Shown here piece after piece: positions 1-9,027 of a stretch of DNA of 64,000 nt; the first letter of the stretch is position 1, and each line of letters opens with the position of its first letter. The stretch lies in contig CBDDBK010000005.1 in NCBI GenBank assembly GCA_965225715.1, positions 303,843-367,842 on the forward strand. The letters run 5' to 3'. The DNA is from CBDDBK01 sp965225715. Its GTDB lineage: Bacteria > Bacteroidota > Bacteroidia > Cytophagales > Flammeovirgaceae. The notes under the pieces are model-generated. The model searched no databases. It worked only from the letters and a program-made list of their open reading frames with translations, and was not told where the DNA came from. The translations under genes and the position numbers were made by a program.

Positions 1-2606
1 GAACACATCAGAGCCACCCGAACAGCAATGGAGTGCATCAAGCCTTTAAAAGAAGTCAAATTACCCGATAAGGATTGAGTTGCCAGCAGAATGTTAATGC
101 CGTAAGCCCGTCCTTTGCGAACCAAGTTGTCAAAAATTTTCAGCGCCGACTGACTAATTCGGTCATCTTCGTTGAAAAAAACTTGAAACTCATCGATGAT
201 AAGCAAAATACGCGGCATACGTGTGCTGGGATATTTTTCATGCATGTCAATTAAGGAATTAACGCGCTTATTGCGAAAAGTATTTCCTCGCTCTAATAAC
301 TCTTTTTCCAAACCTTGTAAGACACTCAAACCAAATTCCCGCTCACTTTCTATGGCTATAGTTTTGGCATGTGGGATTTGATTTTCAGCATAAATTACAA
401 ATTCTACTCCTTCTTTAAAATCTACCAAATACAATTCCAGTTGGTCCGGCGAATAGTTCAGAAGAACATTGGTAATAAGAATATGGAGCAAATTACTTTT
501 TCCAGAGCCAGACCTGCCAACCAAAAGGGCATGGGCTTTGTCTCTGTTGTCAAAATAAAAAACCTGTTCGTCGCGGGCGCCTTTTTTGCCGATGGTTACA
601 CCAAAGGCTTCGTAAAAGTCAAATTGTTTTTGGGAGTTGGGGTCTAATTGGGCTTTGCCAGACCACCAGTCCTCCGGAGCAGGCAAGTATTTTTCAAACG
701 GCACTTTGACCGTATCCAAACTGGCAAAACCCTTATTGACATGCTTGACAATGTCGGCAAAGGGCAAATCGCCTGTTTCTTTTTGGAAAGTAGTCGTTTT
801 GGGATAATTACTCAGAGTCATAGACTGGTCAAAAACCAAATTCTTTGACAGGTCGGTCAATTCGCGTAGGTTAAAGCCGTAAGGCATTTTTTTATCATCA
901 TCGACGACAAGCAAAGTATGCACGCCTGTTTTAGCCCCGTTTTGCATGATGCTTTTGAGTTTGGCACAGGCACTATCGCTGAAATTTACCGGAAAGTTGT
1001 AAATGACTAAAATTCGATACGGCTCTTCAACTTCCTCGGCGGCAAGATTATAAGCAGCCATATCGGCATATTCATTACGGAGATATTTTTGAATGACGTT
1101 TTCCATGTGCCGTGTGGTCTTGGTCAGTTGCTCTTCGATGTGGTTGCTTTCAGTCCAAACCTTTTTGCCGTAGAGGTCTTCGTGAAGAGCTAAAAAGGGG
1201 GAAATATTCCTGCCCAGCCCCACGGGGTCTATAAAGGTAAACTTCACCTTGCCGCTGGGTAGTGCCAACAGCAAACGCGCCAAGATGCCATAAGTCATTT
1301 CCGAAGCCGCTTGAAGTGTCTGATTACCACGACCCTTAAATAAAATATTACCTTCGTTGAGAAAAGGAAGGAGAAATGGGATTTTAAGGGTATGGCTATG
1401 GGAAACTAAGTTTACATTTCCCAGCCGCATATAGGAAAGTGGAATCTTTCTATCCTTGTTCAAAACTTCATTCCAAGAATTTTTACTGAGGGAATATGTT
1501 TCGGGATAAGGCTTAAAATAGGTGCTTTCGGCTTCTTCGGCAACCTGCCGCCATCTGGTAAAAGTATTTTTTAAATCAGATTCTAATTGGTTTTTCGTAC
1601 TTTGGTAAATTTTTTCTATCTGTTGTTTTTGGGTTTGGTAGGTATTCTCTATTTGTTGTTTTTGGGTTTGAAAAGTGGTTTTTAGTCGGTTTATAGTGCT
1701 TTGGTAAGTGGTTTCTATTTGTTGTTTTTGGGTTTGAAAAGTGGTTTTTAGTCGGTTTGTAGTGCTTTGATAGGTTTTTTCTATCTGTTGTTTTTGGGTT
1801 TGAAAAGTGTTTTTTAGTCGGTTTGTAGTGCTTTGATAAGTATTTTCTATCTGTTGTTTTTGGGTTTGATACTGATTCTCAATGTTTTGCTTGTGTACTT
1901 CATAAAGCCTTTTATTTTCCTTACGTATAATGACCATTTTATAGTCAGCGATATTTTCTATCACTACAAACCAAAACAAAACACCTATTATTCCTAAGAG
2001 GAAGGGAACACCAAATAGAAATGAATTTACTCCATAACTCCCACCAAAATACAGGCTAGTTATAGTTGTAAATACAGATAAAATTCCGGCAGTATTCCTT
2101 ATTAATATTTTTCTTTTTAGTTTTTGGATATCTTCCTTATTTTCAATGGATTTGATTCCTTTTTTAATATCAACACTTGATTCCTTCTTATCATATACAT
2201 CCTTTGCTATTTGATTGTTGTTTTCATACTCTTGTTTAGCTTTTTGGTTACCTTGCTCATACTCTTGTTTAGCTTTTTGGTTACCTTGCTCATACTCTTC
2301 TTTTGCCTTTCGGTTATCTTGCTCATAAGTTTTTTTAGCTATTTGATTGTTGTTTTCATACTCTTGTTTAGCTTTTTGGTTACTGTTTTCATAGTTTTCT
2401 TTAGCTTTTTGGTTACCTTGCTCATAAGTTTTTTTAGCTATTTGGTTGTTATTTTCATGCTCTCGTTTAGCTATTCGGTTATCTTGCTCATAAGTTTTTT
2501 TGGCTTCTGCTAATTTTTCTGTAGTATTTTGTACCAGCGGGAAGAAGTCTTTTTTAATACCTTCGAGTTTTTGGTATTCGGATTGGATTTGTTGAAAGGG
2601 AGTCAT
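1..2606 (-). CDS. FtsK/SpoIIIE-domain ATPase with hendecad coiled coils and membrane hairpin (3' end outside window)
   Basis: Open reading frame read on the minus strand from ATG at 2606 that runs off the left edge (868 codons visible). In order: residues ~32-134, a coiled coil of 11-residue repeats (AKQEYEQGNQK type); ~170-225, two hydrophobic membrane segments; ~235-345, a second coiled coil of alternating YQTQKQQIENT and YQSTTNRLKTT units; ~400-560, an FtsK-like domain whose P-loop is degenerate (FKGRGNQT, no Lys); ~640 onward, a second FtsK-like domain with intact Walker A GRSGSGKS (~700) and Walker B ILLIIDEF (~800). The stretch around MENVIQKYLRNE, with DPVGLG before it, fits a family of large bacterial ATP-binding proteins with tandem FtsK domains whose role I do not know. 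Base composition is richer in G+C than neighbouring genes, which suggests transfer. It is not a standard FtsK: no 4-TM N-terminus is seen, and a gamma domain could only lie outside the window. Confidence 0.85.
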   Translation of the reverse strand, partial: MTPFQQIQSEYQKLEGIKKDFFPLVQNTTEKLAEAKKTYEQDNRIAKREHENNNQIAKKTYEQGNQKAKENYENSNQKAKQEYENNNQIAKKTYEQDNRKAKEEYEQGNQKAKQEYEQGNQKAKQEYENNNQIAKDVYDKKESSVDIKKGIKSIENKEDIQKLKRKILIRNTAGILSVFTTITSLYFGGSYGVNSFLFGVPFLLGIIGVLFWFVVIENIADYKMVIIRKENKRLYEVHKQNIENQYQTQKQQIENTYQSTTNRLKNTFQTQKQQIEKTYQSTTNRLKTTFQTQKQQIETTYQSTINRLKTTFQTQKQQIENTYQTQKQQIEKIYQSTKNQLESDLKNTFTRWRQVAEEAESTYFKPYPETYSLSKNSWNEVLNKDRKIPLSYMRLGNVNLVSHSHTLKIPFLLPFLNEGNILFKGRGNQTLQAASEMTYGILARLLLALPSGKVKFTFIDPVGLGRNISPFLALHEDLYGKKVWTESNHIEEQLTKTTRHMENVIQKYLRNEYADMAAYNLAAEEVEEPYRILVIYNFPVNFSDSACAKLKSIMQNGAKTGVHTLLVVDDDKKMPYGFNLRELTDLSKNLVFDQSMTLSNYPKTTTFQKETGDLPFADIVKHVNKGFASLDTVKVPFEKYLPAPEDWWSGKAQLDPNSQKQFDFYEAFGVTIGKKGARDEQVFYFDNRDKAHALLVGRSGSGKSNLLHILITNVLLNYSPDQLELYLVDFKEGVEFVIYAENQIPHAKTIAIESEREFGLSVLQGLEKELLERGNTFRNKRVNSLIDMHEKYPSTRMPRILLIIDEFQVFFNEDDRISQSALKIFDNLVRKGRAYGINILLATQSLSGNLTSFKGLMHSIAVRVALMC
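1570..1890 (-). repeat. 66-bp tandem repeats encoding paired hendecads
   Basis: Three to four 66-bp units in the same gene, each coding for two 11-residue blocks (YQTQKQQIENT then YQSTTNRLKNT). They lie just after the membrane hairpin, so coiled coils of the same period flank the membrane segments on both sides. Neighbouring units are nearly identical at DNA level, consistent with expansion or contraction by slippage. Confidence 0.85.
2200..2510 (-). repeat. 33-bp tandem repeats encoding 11-residue coiled-coil units
   Basis: About nine consecutive 33-bp units inside the FtsK-like gene encode variants of A-K-x-x-Y-E-x-x-N-Q-x. An 11-residue (hendecad) period predicts a nearly straight or slightly right-handed coiled coil rather than the usual heptad coil. 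Units differ by a few bases, so the array is not fresh. Confidence 0.85.
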
Positions 2607-2715
2607 AGTTATTTTTTTTTATGTTGTAAAATTTTTTAAAACTTTAAATACTTGGTTTTCAGTAGTTTACATTTTTTTAATTTTTACCTCATGCAAAAAA
2701 ATTGCAATATGGTTT

Positions 2716-2934
2716 CTATTTTGTTTTCAAGTCTTTTAAAATAAGATAGAAACCAATTAGAAGTCCCAACAACATGCCTATAAGGGTCAAATAAGGTTTT
2801 TCAAACATAAAATATCTATCCATCAATTTGCCCGAGAAAGCACCTAATAAAATAGAAGCTATCATTTGGAAAGCAACAGAAGAGTATTTTATGTAAGCCT
2901 TATTTTTTTGTAGATTCTTTGACATATTGTCCAT
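2716..2934 (-). CDS. atpZ: AtpZ/AtpI-family small membrane protein
   Basis: Small protein of 72 residues (or 69 from the Met at 2925) with two hydrophobic segments: residues ~20-36 and ~48-65. The GKLMDRYF segment between the helices and the G-rich second helix fit the AtpZ/AtpI family, found ahead of F1Fo ATP synthase genes and thought to aid c-ring assembly or Mg2+ supply. Its start overlaps the end of the bactofilin gene by 35 bp, so the two are probably translated together, a pairing common in Bacteroidota. The ATP synthase genes that usually follow are absent; the next gene downstream is the FtsK-like ATPase. The c-subunit gene is at 44150-44395, far away. Confidence 0.75.
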   Translation of the reverse strand: MDNMSKNLQKNKAYIKYSSVAFQMIASILLGAFSGKLMDRYFMFEKPYLTLIGMLLGLLIGFYLILKDLKTK

Positions 2935-3349
2935 TCATAGATGCATTAGAAGGTGTGTTTAGTAATAGCTCTTTTTTGTCGATACCTTCAGTAGTAATTT
3001 TACCGCTTATCTTACACCCTTTTTCAGTTATAATATCTTGAGCTTTAATATTACCAACAATAACGGAAGTGCTTTTTAAAGTTAAGAGTTCATGAACTTG
3101 AATATCGCCTTGTATACGACCTTCTACAAGGGCATTTTGGCTTTTTGTATTGCCTTTAACAAAACCGGTTTTGCCAATGGAAAACTTAGTTTTTACATAT
3201 ATATCGCCTTTTAAGGTACCATCTAAACGAAAATTACCATCAGATTCAATATTACCTGTTATAACTGTTCCTTGAGCAATAATATTATTACTTGTATCCG
3301 AGGCAAACTCTTGTGTTGTTTCACCTTTTTTATTATTAAAAACACCCAT
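2900..3349 (-). CDS. Bactofilin (polymer-forming cytoskeletal protein)
   Basis: A 149-residue protein whose centre (residues ~20-125) is a run of short beta-strand repeats with regularly spaced Gly and hydrophobic residues (VITGNIESDGNFRLDG, then GDIYVKTK, VKGNTKS, IQGDIQVH, IVGNIKAQ). This is the right-handed beta-helix of bactofilins, which polymerise without nucleotide into filaments involved in cell shape and wall synthesis. N- and C-terminal tails are short and polar, as usual. The next gene, atpZ, overlaps its 3' end. A TAnnTTTG promoter motif lies about 185 bp upstream. murE lies upstream on the same strand beyond a 580-bp gap, so co-transcription with it is uncertain. Confidence 0.88.
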   Translation of the reverse strand: MGVFNNKKGETTQEFASDTSNNIIAQGTVITGNIESDGNFRLDGTLKGDIYVKTKFSIGKTGFVKGNTKSQNALVEGRIQGDIQVHELLTLKSTSVIVGNIKAQDIITEKGCKISGKITTEGIDKKELLLNTPSNASMNGQYVKESTKK

Positions 3350-3531
3350 TATTATAAAATTCTGTTAAATGAAAAGCTAAAATATAGTATAATTGCTTAT
3401 TAGATTATTTAAAAACTCAATCAAATATTTAAATATAAATCAAAATTTATACATATTATTGCTTAATATAAAGTACTTTAAGCTAAGTAAATTTGATTTT
3501 CTATTCTTTTATTTAAATTTTCTACATAGAG

Positions 3532-3539
3532 CAAAGTTA
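3532..3539 (-). promoter_or_regulatory. Bacteroidota -7 element (TAACTTTG) upstream of bactofilin
   Basis: Minus-strand TAACTTTG fits the Bacteroidota sigma consensus TAnnTTTG. It is the only such motif I noticed in this gap and points at the bactofilin-atpZ pair. A clear TTTG at -33 was not identified. Confidence 0.4.
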
Positions 3540-3727
3540 GTAAAAAAACATTTTAAAAGTTCCTTTAATGTTCTAATATCTTTTTTGGAAAATACTTTTG
3601 TGTTTAATACCTATATTTTTTTATTAAATAAAGATATAAAGCTAAAGTTACATAGTTTGGGTTTTCTAACAATTGTATACTTTTGAAAAATCGTTTTCTT
3701 TTTGCTTATTTTTAAAGTACATAAAAT

Positions 3728-3905
3728 CAATACTTTGGCAATTTTTTACCAAAAATCAAAAAAAGGCTAAAAATTTATCTTTAGAAGTATAAAATCAAAA
3801 AAAAATTAGCCCCGAGACGAAAGGTCTCTTAAAGGTTATATTAAACAAAATGCCAGAGTTAAGCAAATGTTATAGAAAAGTTTTTGTATCAACTCTGTTT
3901 TTATT
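3728..3905 (-). repeat. Two-hairpin repeat, copy 1 (inverted relative to copy at 11336-11497)
   Basis: The reverse complement of this block matches 11336-11497 closely over about 125 bp, then continues with an indel. Read on the minus strand it starts about 25 bp after the murE stop codon and shows a CAGAGTT...AACTCTG stem, then a GAGAC-CTTTC-GTCTC hairpin followed by a run of nine T. That is the shape of a small RNA or long 3' UTR ending in an intrinsic terminator. The remainder of the 3350-3930 gap is A/T-rich with no convincing gene. Confidence 0.6.
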
Positions 3906-3930
3906 ATTATTTTAAAAATCAATAACAAAT

Positions 3931-5412
3931 CTAAATATTTTGAAAAGAATAATTAGCTGCTTCTTTAATTTCTTTTTTATCATCAAAAGGGTATTTATTT
4001 CCTTTAATATCTTGGTATTTTTCATGTCCTTTTCCTGCTATAAAAATAATAGATCCGGTTTTTAATAAGGCTAAACCCGTTTTAATAGCTAACTTTCTAT
4101 CTTGGATAATCAAGCAATTATCTTGTTCTTCTATTTTAAGTCCACTTAGCATATCCTTAATAATATTTTCAGGTGGTTCATGGCGAGGATTATCATTAGT
4201 AAAAATGACTTTATTGCTGTACCGATAGGCTATATTTGCCATTTTAGGTCGTTTTTCTTTATCTCTATTGCCTCCACAACCAAGCACCGTAACAATATCT
4301 TGCTCTGTACGTTTTATATCTTTAATCGTTTGTAAACTATTTTTTAAAGCATCGGGAGTATGAGCATAATCTACGATAGCATAATTTTTTTTGACAGGGT
4401 CATACAAGCAATTAAACCGACCATTTACGCCTGTAAGGGTTGAAAGAACAGGTATAAAAGTAGATTCCTGTATATCCAATAATTTTAAAATCCCAAAAAT
4501 AGCCCCTAAATTAGAGGCATTAAAAGTTCCAATTAACCTGACCCAAAAATTTTGATTATTAATAGCTAAATGTAAACCTTGAAAAGTGTTTTCTATAATC
4601 TTTGCTTTAAAATCAGCGTATCTTTTTAAGGCAAAACGATAAACTTTTGCTTTCGTATTTTGAATCATAAATTCCGACCGTTTATCATCCGTATTTATCA
4701 AAGCAAAAGCATTAGAAGATAAGTTATCAAAAAGAATTTTTTTTGCATAAATATACTTCAAAAAAGTTTTATGATAATCGAGGTGGTCGTGGGTGATATT
4801 AGTAAAAACAGCACCTTGAAAATGAACAGCTTCAACTCTTTTTTGAACTAAGGCATGTGAACTAACTTCCATAAAACAATACCGACAACCTGCTTGAAGC
4901 ATTTTTGCCATAAGTTGCTGAAGAGCTATACTATTTGGGGTTGTATGTTGAGTAAGATAGATTTTTTGATCTATGGTATTGTGAATAGTAGATATTAAAC
5001 CAACTTTATAGCCTAATTTTTTAAAAACTTCATAAAGACAAGTAACTATAGATGTTTTACCATTTGTACCTGTTATACCTATGACTTTAAGTTTTTGAGA
5101 AGGGTTATTAAAAAAGTTTGCCGCCATTTGTCCCATAGCTATTAAAGTATCTTTAACTTGAATATAGGTCAAATGGTTTTGACAAATTTTTGGAATTTCT
5201 TGACAAACAATAACTTTAGCACCTTTTAATATAGCTTCTTCGATAAAAAAATGTCCATCTATCTGAGTGCCTTTTAGGGCAAAAAAAACACTTTCTTTTT
5301 GAACCTGTCTGGAATCCAATTCTAAACTAAAAACTAAAATATGTAGATCGCCTAATTTTTTTAGAACCTTTACACCTCTTAAACATTTTGTCAATGGTTG
5401 TGCCTTCTGCAT
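3931..5412 (-). CDS. murE: UDP-N-acetylmuramoyl-tripeptide synthetase MurE
   Basis: A cytoplasmic Mur ligase that adds the third residue of the peptidoglycan stem peptide to UDP-MurNAc-L-Ala-D-Glu using ATP. At 493 residues it has the family length. The N-terminal domain carries DSRQVQKESVFFALKG, the central domain has the P-loop GITGTNGKTS (residues 112-121), and the C-terminal domain has DNPRHE (407-412). The DNPR motif is the hallmark of meso-diaminopimelate-specific MurE, so the wall should be of the DAP type. Bacteroidota usually keep murE inside the mraZ-to-ftsZ cell-wall cluster; here no other mur or fts gene adjoins it, and the next gene upstream on the strand is a TRAP permease 28 bp away. 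Confidence 0.95.
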   Translation of the reverse strand: MQKAQPLTKCLRGVKVLKKLGDLHILVFSLELDSRQVQKESVFFALKGTQIDGHFFIEEAILKGAKVIVCQEIPKICQNHLTYIQVKDTLIAMGQMAANFFNNPSQKLKVIGITGTNGKTSIVTCLYEVFKKLGYKVGLISTIHNTIDQKIYLTQHTTPNSIALQQLMAKMLQAGCRYCFMEVSSHALVQKRVEAVHFQGAVFTNITHDHLDYHKTFLKYIYAKKILFDNLSSNAFALINTDDKRSEFMIQNTKAKVYRFALKRYADFKAKIIENTFQGLHLAINNQNFWVRLIGTFNASNLGAIFGILKLLDIQESTFIPVLSTLTGVNGRFNCLYDPVKKNYAIVDYAHTPDALKNSLQTIKDIKRTEQDIVTVLGCGGNRDKEKRPKMANIAYRYSNKVIFTNDNPRHEPPENIIKDMLSGLKIEEQDNCLIIQDRKLAIKTGLALLKTGSIIFIAGKGHEKYQDIKGNKYPFDDKKEIKEAANYSFQNI

Positions 5413-5440
5413 AAATTTTTAAGATTTTATTTTTAAAGTT

Positions 5441-6748
5441 TTAATCTAAATAATTTGGTAACCATGTTACTAAATCAGGAAATAAAACGATAATACCAAT
5501 TAAAACAATCTGAATAATGATAAAAGGTATAATGCCTTTATAAAGATGTCTGGTTTTAATTTCAGGTGGCGCGACGGCTTTTAGATAGAATAAAGAAAAA
5601 CCAAAAGGTGGAGTCAAGAAAGAAGTCTGGATATTAACAGAAATTAAAATGGCTACCCAAAGCAGATTAATGTCAAAATGTTCAAAAATTGGCGTAATAA
5701 TTGGTACAAAGATAAATATGATTTCTATAAAATCTATAAAAAAACCCAATAGAAAAATTAAAACCATTACCAATACCAAAAATAGGTAAGGATTTAAATC
5801 AAACCTTTGAATAAAATTCATGATTAAATCATCACCTCCAAATTCTCTAAACACCAAACTAAAAATAATTGCCCCTAATAAAATCATAAAAACCATGCAG
5901 GTAAGGTGTACAGTTTCTTTCATGACATGTTTTAAGACTTTTAAGGACAATTTTTTTTCTAAAACCGTCAATAAAGTTGCCATTAAAGCTCCTATAGCAG
6001 CAGCTTCCGTCGGCGAGGCTATGCCTGCAAAAATAGAACCCAAAACAGAAATTATTAAAACCAAAGGTAAAAATAAGGCGATAAAAATAGTTTTATAAAA
6101 ATTACCCTCGCGTAATATTATAAATTCTTCTTTAGGAATCGAAGGTGCTGCATAAGATTGTATATTGGCTTTTCCTAGTACATAAATAATGTACATAGTA
6201 ATTAAAAGTAGACCCGGTATCAAAGCTCCAACAAATAAATTGCCAACAGGTACATTCATAACACTTCCAAGTAATACTAAAACAATACTTGGTGGAATAA
6301 TTTGGCCTAATGTTCCTGATGCTGCTATAATACCTGTGGCTAATTCGGGTTGATAGTGACGTTTTAACATAGTTGGTAGACTCAAAAGGCCCATAGTTAC
6401 TACCGTAGCCCCGACAATACCTGTAGAAGCCGCTAACAAAGCTCCTACCAGTACTACAGTTATACCTAAACCACCCTTAATACGACCTAGCAATATTGCT
6501 ACTGTATTCAAAAGACGTTGAGCTATACCTGATTTCTCCAAAACACTGCCCATATAAATAAATAGAGGAACTGCTATTAAAATGAAGTTATTCATTGTGC
6601 CATAAACCCTCAAAGGAAATAAACGGAGTATATCCGTGTTACCGGTAAAATAGGCAAATATTAATGATACGCCTGCTAAAGTAAAAGCAACAGGAAAACC
6701 TAAGAGTAAAGCTAAAAATAAAACTACAAATAATAAGAGTACGATCAT
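5441..6748 (-). CDS. dctM: TRAP transporter large permease subunit (DctM family)
   Basis: A very hydrophobic protein of 435 residues with about 12 membrane helices, the usual size for DctM, the large subunit of tripartite ATP-independent periplasmic (TRAP) transporters that import dicarboxylates, sialic acid or related acids with Na+. Typical family segments are visible: VAFTLAGVSL at the N-terminus, TVVTMGLLSLPTMLKRHY, GTLGQIIPPSIVLVLLG, SPTEAAAIGALMA and TPPFGFSLFYLK. A TRAP system also needs DctQ (small membrane subunit) and DctP (binding protein). Neither is in the window, and the upstream side is an IS1 remnant 64 bp away. The transporter is either completed by distant genes or is non-functional. 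Confidence 0.92.
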   Translation of the reverse strand: MIVLLLFVVLFLALLLGFPVAFTLAGVSLIFAYFTGNTDILRLFPLRVYGTMNNFILIAVPLFIYMGSVLEKSGIAQRLLNTVAILLGRIKGGLGITVVLVGALLAASTGIVGATVVTMGLLSLPTMLKRHYQPELATGIIAASGTLGQIIPPSIVLVLLGSVMNVPVGNLFVGALIPGLLLITMYIIYVLGKANIQSYAAPSIPKEEFIILREGNFYKTIFIALFLPLVLIISVLGSIFAGIASPTEAAAIGALMATLLTVLEKKLSLKVLKHVMKETVHLTCMVFMILLGAIIFSLVFREFGGDDLIMNFIQRFDLNPYLFLVLVMVLIFLLGFFIDFIEIIFIFVPIITPIFEHFDINLLWVAILISVNIQTSFLTPPFGFSLFYLKAVAPPEIKTRHLYKGIIPFIIIQIVLIGIIVLFPDLVTWLPNYLD

Positions 6749-6811
6749 TGAATAAATATAAATTATAAATTATGCAAATCAATGTATTTTTTTACAAGGT
6801 CTAAAATTAGG

Positions 6812-7413
6812 TAGTGTTACACAAGTAATGGTAATCAATTTTTTCGTTCTATATTATATTGCTCCAAAAAATAGTTTAAGTGCCCAAACAATGCCTTAAA
6901 AGATTTAGAAAAACTATAGATTCTGCGTACTAAGCGATTGCATAGTTCTATAAAATACCATTCAAAGGCTCTATAGGATTAGTATTAACTTTAGATTTTT
7001 CGGAAGAATATACACGTCTTTAACGTTCTGATATACAAGTTTTCTATATAACTTTAGGCAAGAGCATTTATTGCGTTTGCCCACTTGGAAATAGACTACT
7101 TGAGCAGTGGAACGCTCTAAAACTATCCAAACCCGTTGCTTATACTTTTTCTTTTTAACATAAGTCCACAACTCATCGATTTCATTCAAATCTTTATCCA
7201 AATAAAATTGTCTCCTGCAGAATTTTCAGAGGTAGGTCTGCTTTCCTTCTGCTCTTACCATTTTTGATACATTGGCAAGACAATCAGACTAAATATTGAG
7301 GAATCCAAGTCATTTTTTTTAAACTATTTTACCTTTAGAATGAAAAATTTTAACTTGCAAAACAACCTAACTTTAGATATTTTCTTCATTTTATCATTAC
7401 TTGTGTAACACTA
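6812..7413. mobile_element. IS1-family insertion sequence remnant with terminal inverted repeats
   Basis: A 602-bp element bounded by inverted repeats: TAGTGTTACACAAGTAATG on the left and its complement on the right (~7395-7413). No clear target duplication is visible at the flanks. The transposase inside is broken. The same terminal sequence occurs alone at 26235-26290. Confidence 0.82.
6845..7300 (-). pseudogene. IS1-family transposase, broken
   Basis: Pieces of an IS1-type (InsA/InsB-like) transposase in several frames on the minus strand. An N-terminal zinc-finger scrap reads CQCIKNGKSRRKADLP (~7230-7280). The 76-residue open piece 6971-7201 contains IDELWTYVKKKKYKQRVWIV, with the first catalytic Asp region. 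A C-terminal scrap reads RLVRRIYSFSKSFKALFGHL in another frame (~6845-6940). At least two frameshifts, and a shortened N-terminus, make it inactive. Confidence 0.75.
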
Positions 7414-7432
7414 TACCCAAATTTTCAAATTG

Positions 7433-8632
7433 TTATAGCTGAAACGCCTTTTTTATATCTTCAACTCGATTTAAACGTTCCCAAGTGAAAAAATCCAAAC
7501 CATCTTTTGTGTAAGTTTGTCTTCCCATATGCCCATAACTGGCGCTTGGTAAGTAGATAGGATTTTTAAGTTGTAAACTGTCTACAATGGCTTTGGGTTT
7601 AAGATCAAAGGCATCATAAATATACTTAGCGATTTGAGAATCAGATAAATTAACTTGACTTCTGTTGTAAGTATTAACATTAATAGATACAGGGTTAGGG
7701 ACTCCAATTGCATAAGCCAACTGTACAAGAACTTCTTCAGAGAGGCCTGCGGCAACTAAATTCTTAGCAATATGACGAGCTGCATAAGCGGCACTTCTAT
7801 CAACTTTAGAAGGGTCTTTTCCAGAAAAAGCACCACCACCATGGGCACCTTTTCCGCCATAAGTATCTACAATAATTTTTCGGCCTGTTAAACCTGCATC
7901 TCCATGAGGACCACCGATGACAAATTGCCCTGTTGGATTAATATGATAGATTGTGTTAGCATCTAGTAAGTGTTCCGGTATAACTTCAGGAATAACATAT
8001 TTTTTAATATCTTTAGTAATTGTTTTCAAAGCATTGGTTTCAAAATCATCATGCTGAGTAGAGATGACAATTGCTTCTATGCGCTTGGGTTTATTATCAT
8101 CGCCATATTCCACAGTTACTTGACTTTTGGCATCAGGTCTTAAGTAAGGCATTAAATCGGGTTGATTTTTACGAATATTGGCTAAGGTTTGAACTAAACC
8201 GTGTGAAAAAGCTATAGACATATTAATATAATCTTTTGTTTCTTCAGAAGCATATCCAAACATCATACCTTGGTCTCCAGCACCTTGTTCTTTATGTAGA
8301 CCGTTGCCTTCGTCTACCCCTTGTGCAATGTCTTGTGATTGTTTACCCAAGCAAACCATGACTCCGCAAGAATCGGCATTAAATTTATAATCATCTTTTG
8401 TATAACCTATATTTCTTATCGTTTGTCTGGCAATTTCAGGAATGTCTAGCTGGGCATTTGTTCTAATTTCGCCGCCTACAACTACCAAACCTGTTGTAAC
8501 AAAAGTTTCGCAAGCCACTCGAGAATCAGCATCTTGGGCAAGTGCGGCATCTAAAACAGCATCGGAAATCTGATCAGCAATTTTATCTGGATGACCTTCG
8601 GAAACTGACTCTGAAGTAAAGAGTTTTTTCAT
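7433..8632 (-). CDS. metK: S-adenosylmethionine synthase
   Basis: Cytoplasmic enzyme that makes S-adenosylmethionine from methionine and ATP. The 399-residue sequence is full length and has the family signatures: SVSEGHPDKIADQISDAVLD at the N-terminus, the GAGDQGMMFGYA loop (residues ~117-128) that binds ATP and methionine, and the P-loop-like GGGAFSGKDPSKVDRSAAY (~265-285) with KDPSKVDRS. No change in a known catalytic residue was noticed. It is a single gene, with the IS1 remnant 19 bp beyond its stop codon and a 395-bp A/T-rich gap in front. No SAM-responsive riboswitch was recognised in that gap. Confidence 0.97.
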   Translation of the reverse strand: MKKLFTSESVSEGHPDKIADQISDAVLDAALAQDADSRVACETFVTTGLVVVGGEIRTNAQLDIPEIARQTIRNIGYTKDDYKFNADSCGVMVCLGKQSQDIAQGVDEGNGLHKEQGAGDQGMMFGYASEETKDYINMSIAFSHGLVQTLANIRKNQPDLMPYLRPDAKSQVTVEYGDDNKPKRIEAIVISTQHDDFETNALKTITKDIKKYVIPEVIPEHLLDANTIYHINPTGQFVIGGPHGDAGLTGRKIIVDTYGGKGAHGGGAFSGKDPSKVDRSAAYAARHIAKNLVAAGLSEEVLVQLAYAIGVPNPVSINVNTYNRSQVNLSDSQIAKYIYDAFDLKPKAIVDSLQLKNPIYLPSASYGHMGRQTYTKDGLDFFTWERLNRVEDIKKAFQL

Positions 8633-9027
8633 AATTGAAATAAATTAAAATATAAATAAATAGATAATCAAAAATTATAAAGTGTCTTTAACATCGCAAA
8701 AAACATGTTACAAGATATATAAATAATTATAAATTATGAATTATGCATTATGAATTATGTGGAGTCTTCTCATGAAAACTCGAAATATTTAGCTTTCAAA
8801 ATATTTATTATTTAAAGATTAGCTCTAAATTTTATAAAAAATAACAGTCTAATTTTCAATATTTAAAAATATATAATATAAATATAGTTTTATTCAATTT
8901 TGTATTTTTTGGCAAAATATTGTTTCTTGTATTTTACAGATAATTTTTGATTATTTTTTTTCTAAAAAATCTAAGCCTAATTTTATAGTGTATTTTTATA
9001 TCTTCGGTGAAAGTTTTTTCAAGCGAT
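8633..9027. other. A/T-rich gap between metK and folB, divergent promoters expected
   Basis: No gene or RNA structure recognised. Around 8730-8760 a short tandem of aattatgaattatg-like units (11-12 bp) occurs. As both flanking genes read outward, their promoters must be here, but no confident -7 motif stands out. Confidence 0.4.

Noticed and set aside
3393..3686. 97-residue open reading frame on the plus strand
   Set aside because: Composition is Phe/Leu/Lys/Asn as in random A/T-rich DNA, there is no family match, and a promoter motif for the bactofilin on the other strand lies inside it.
8633..9027. SAM riboswitch in front of metK
   Set aside because: No stem-loop pattern of a known SAM riboswitch class could be recognised; the region is simple A/T-rich sequence.
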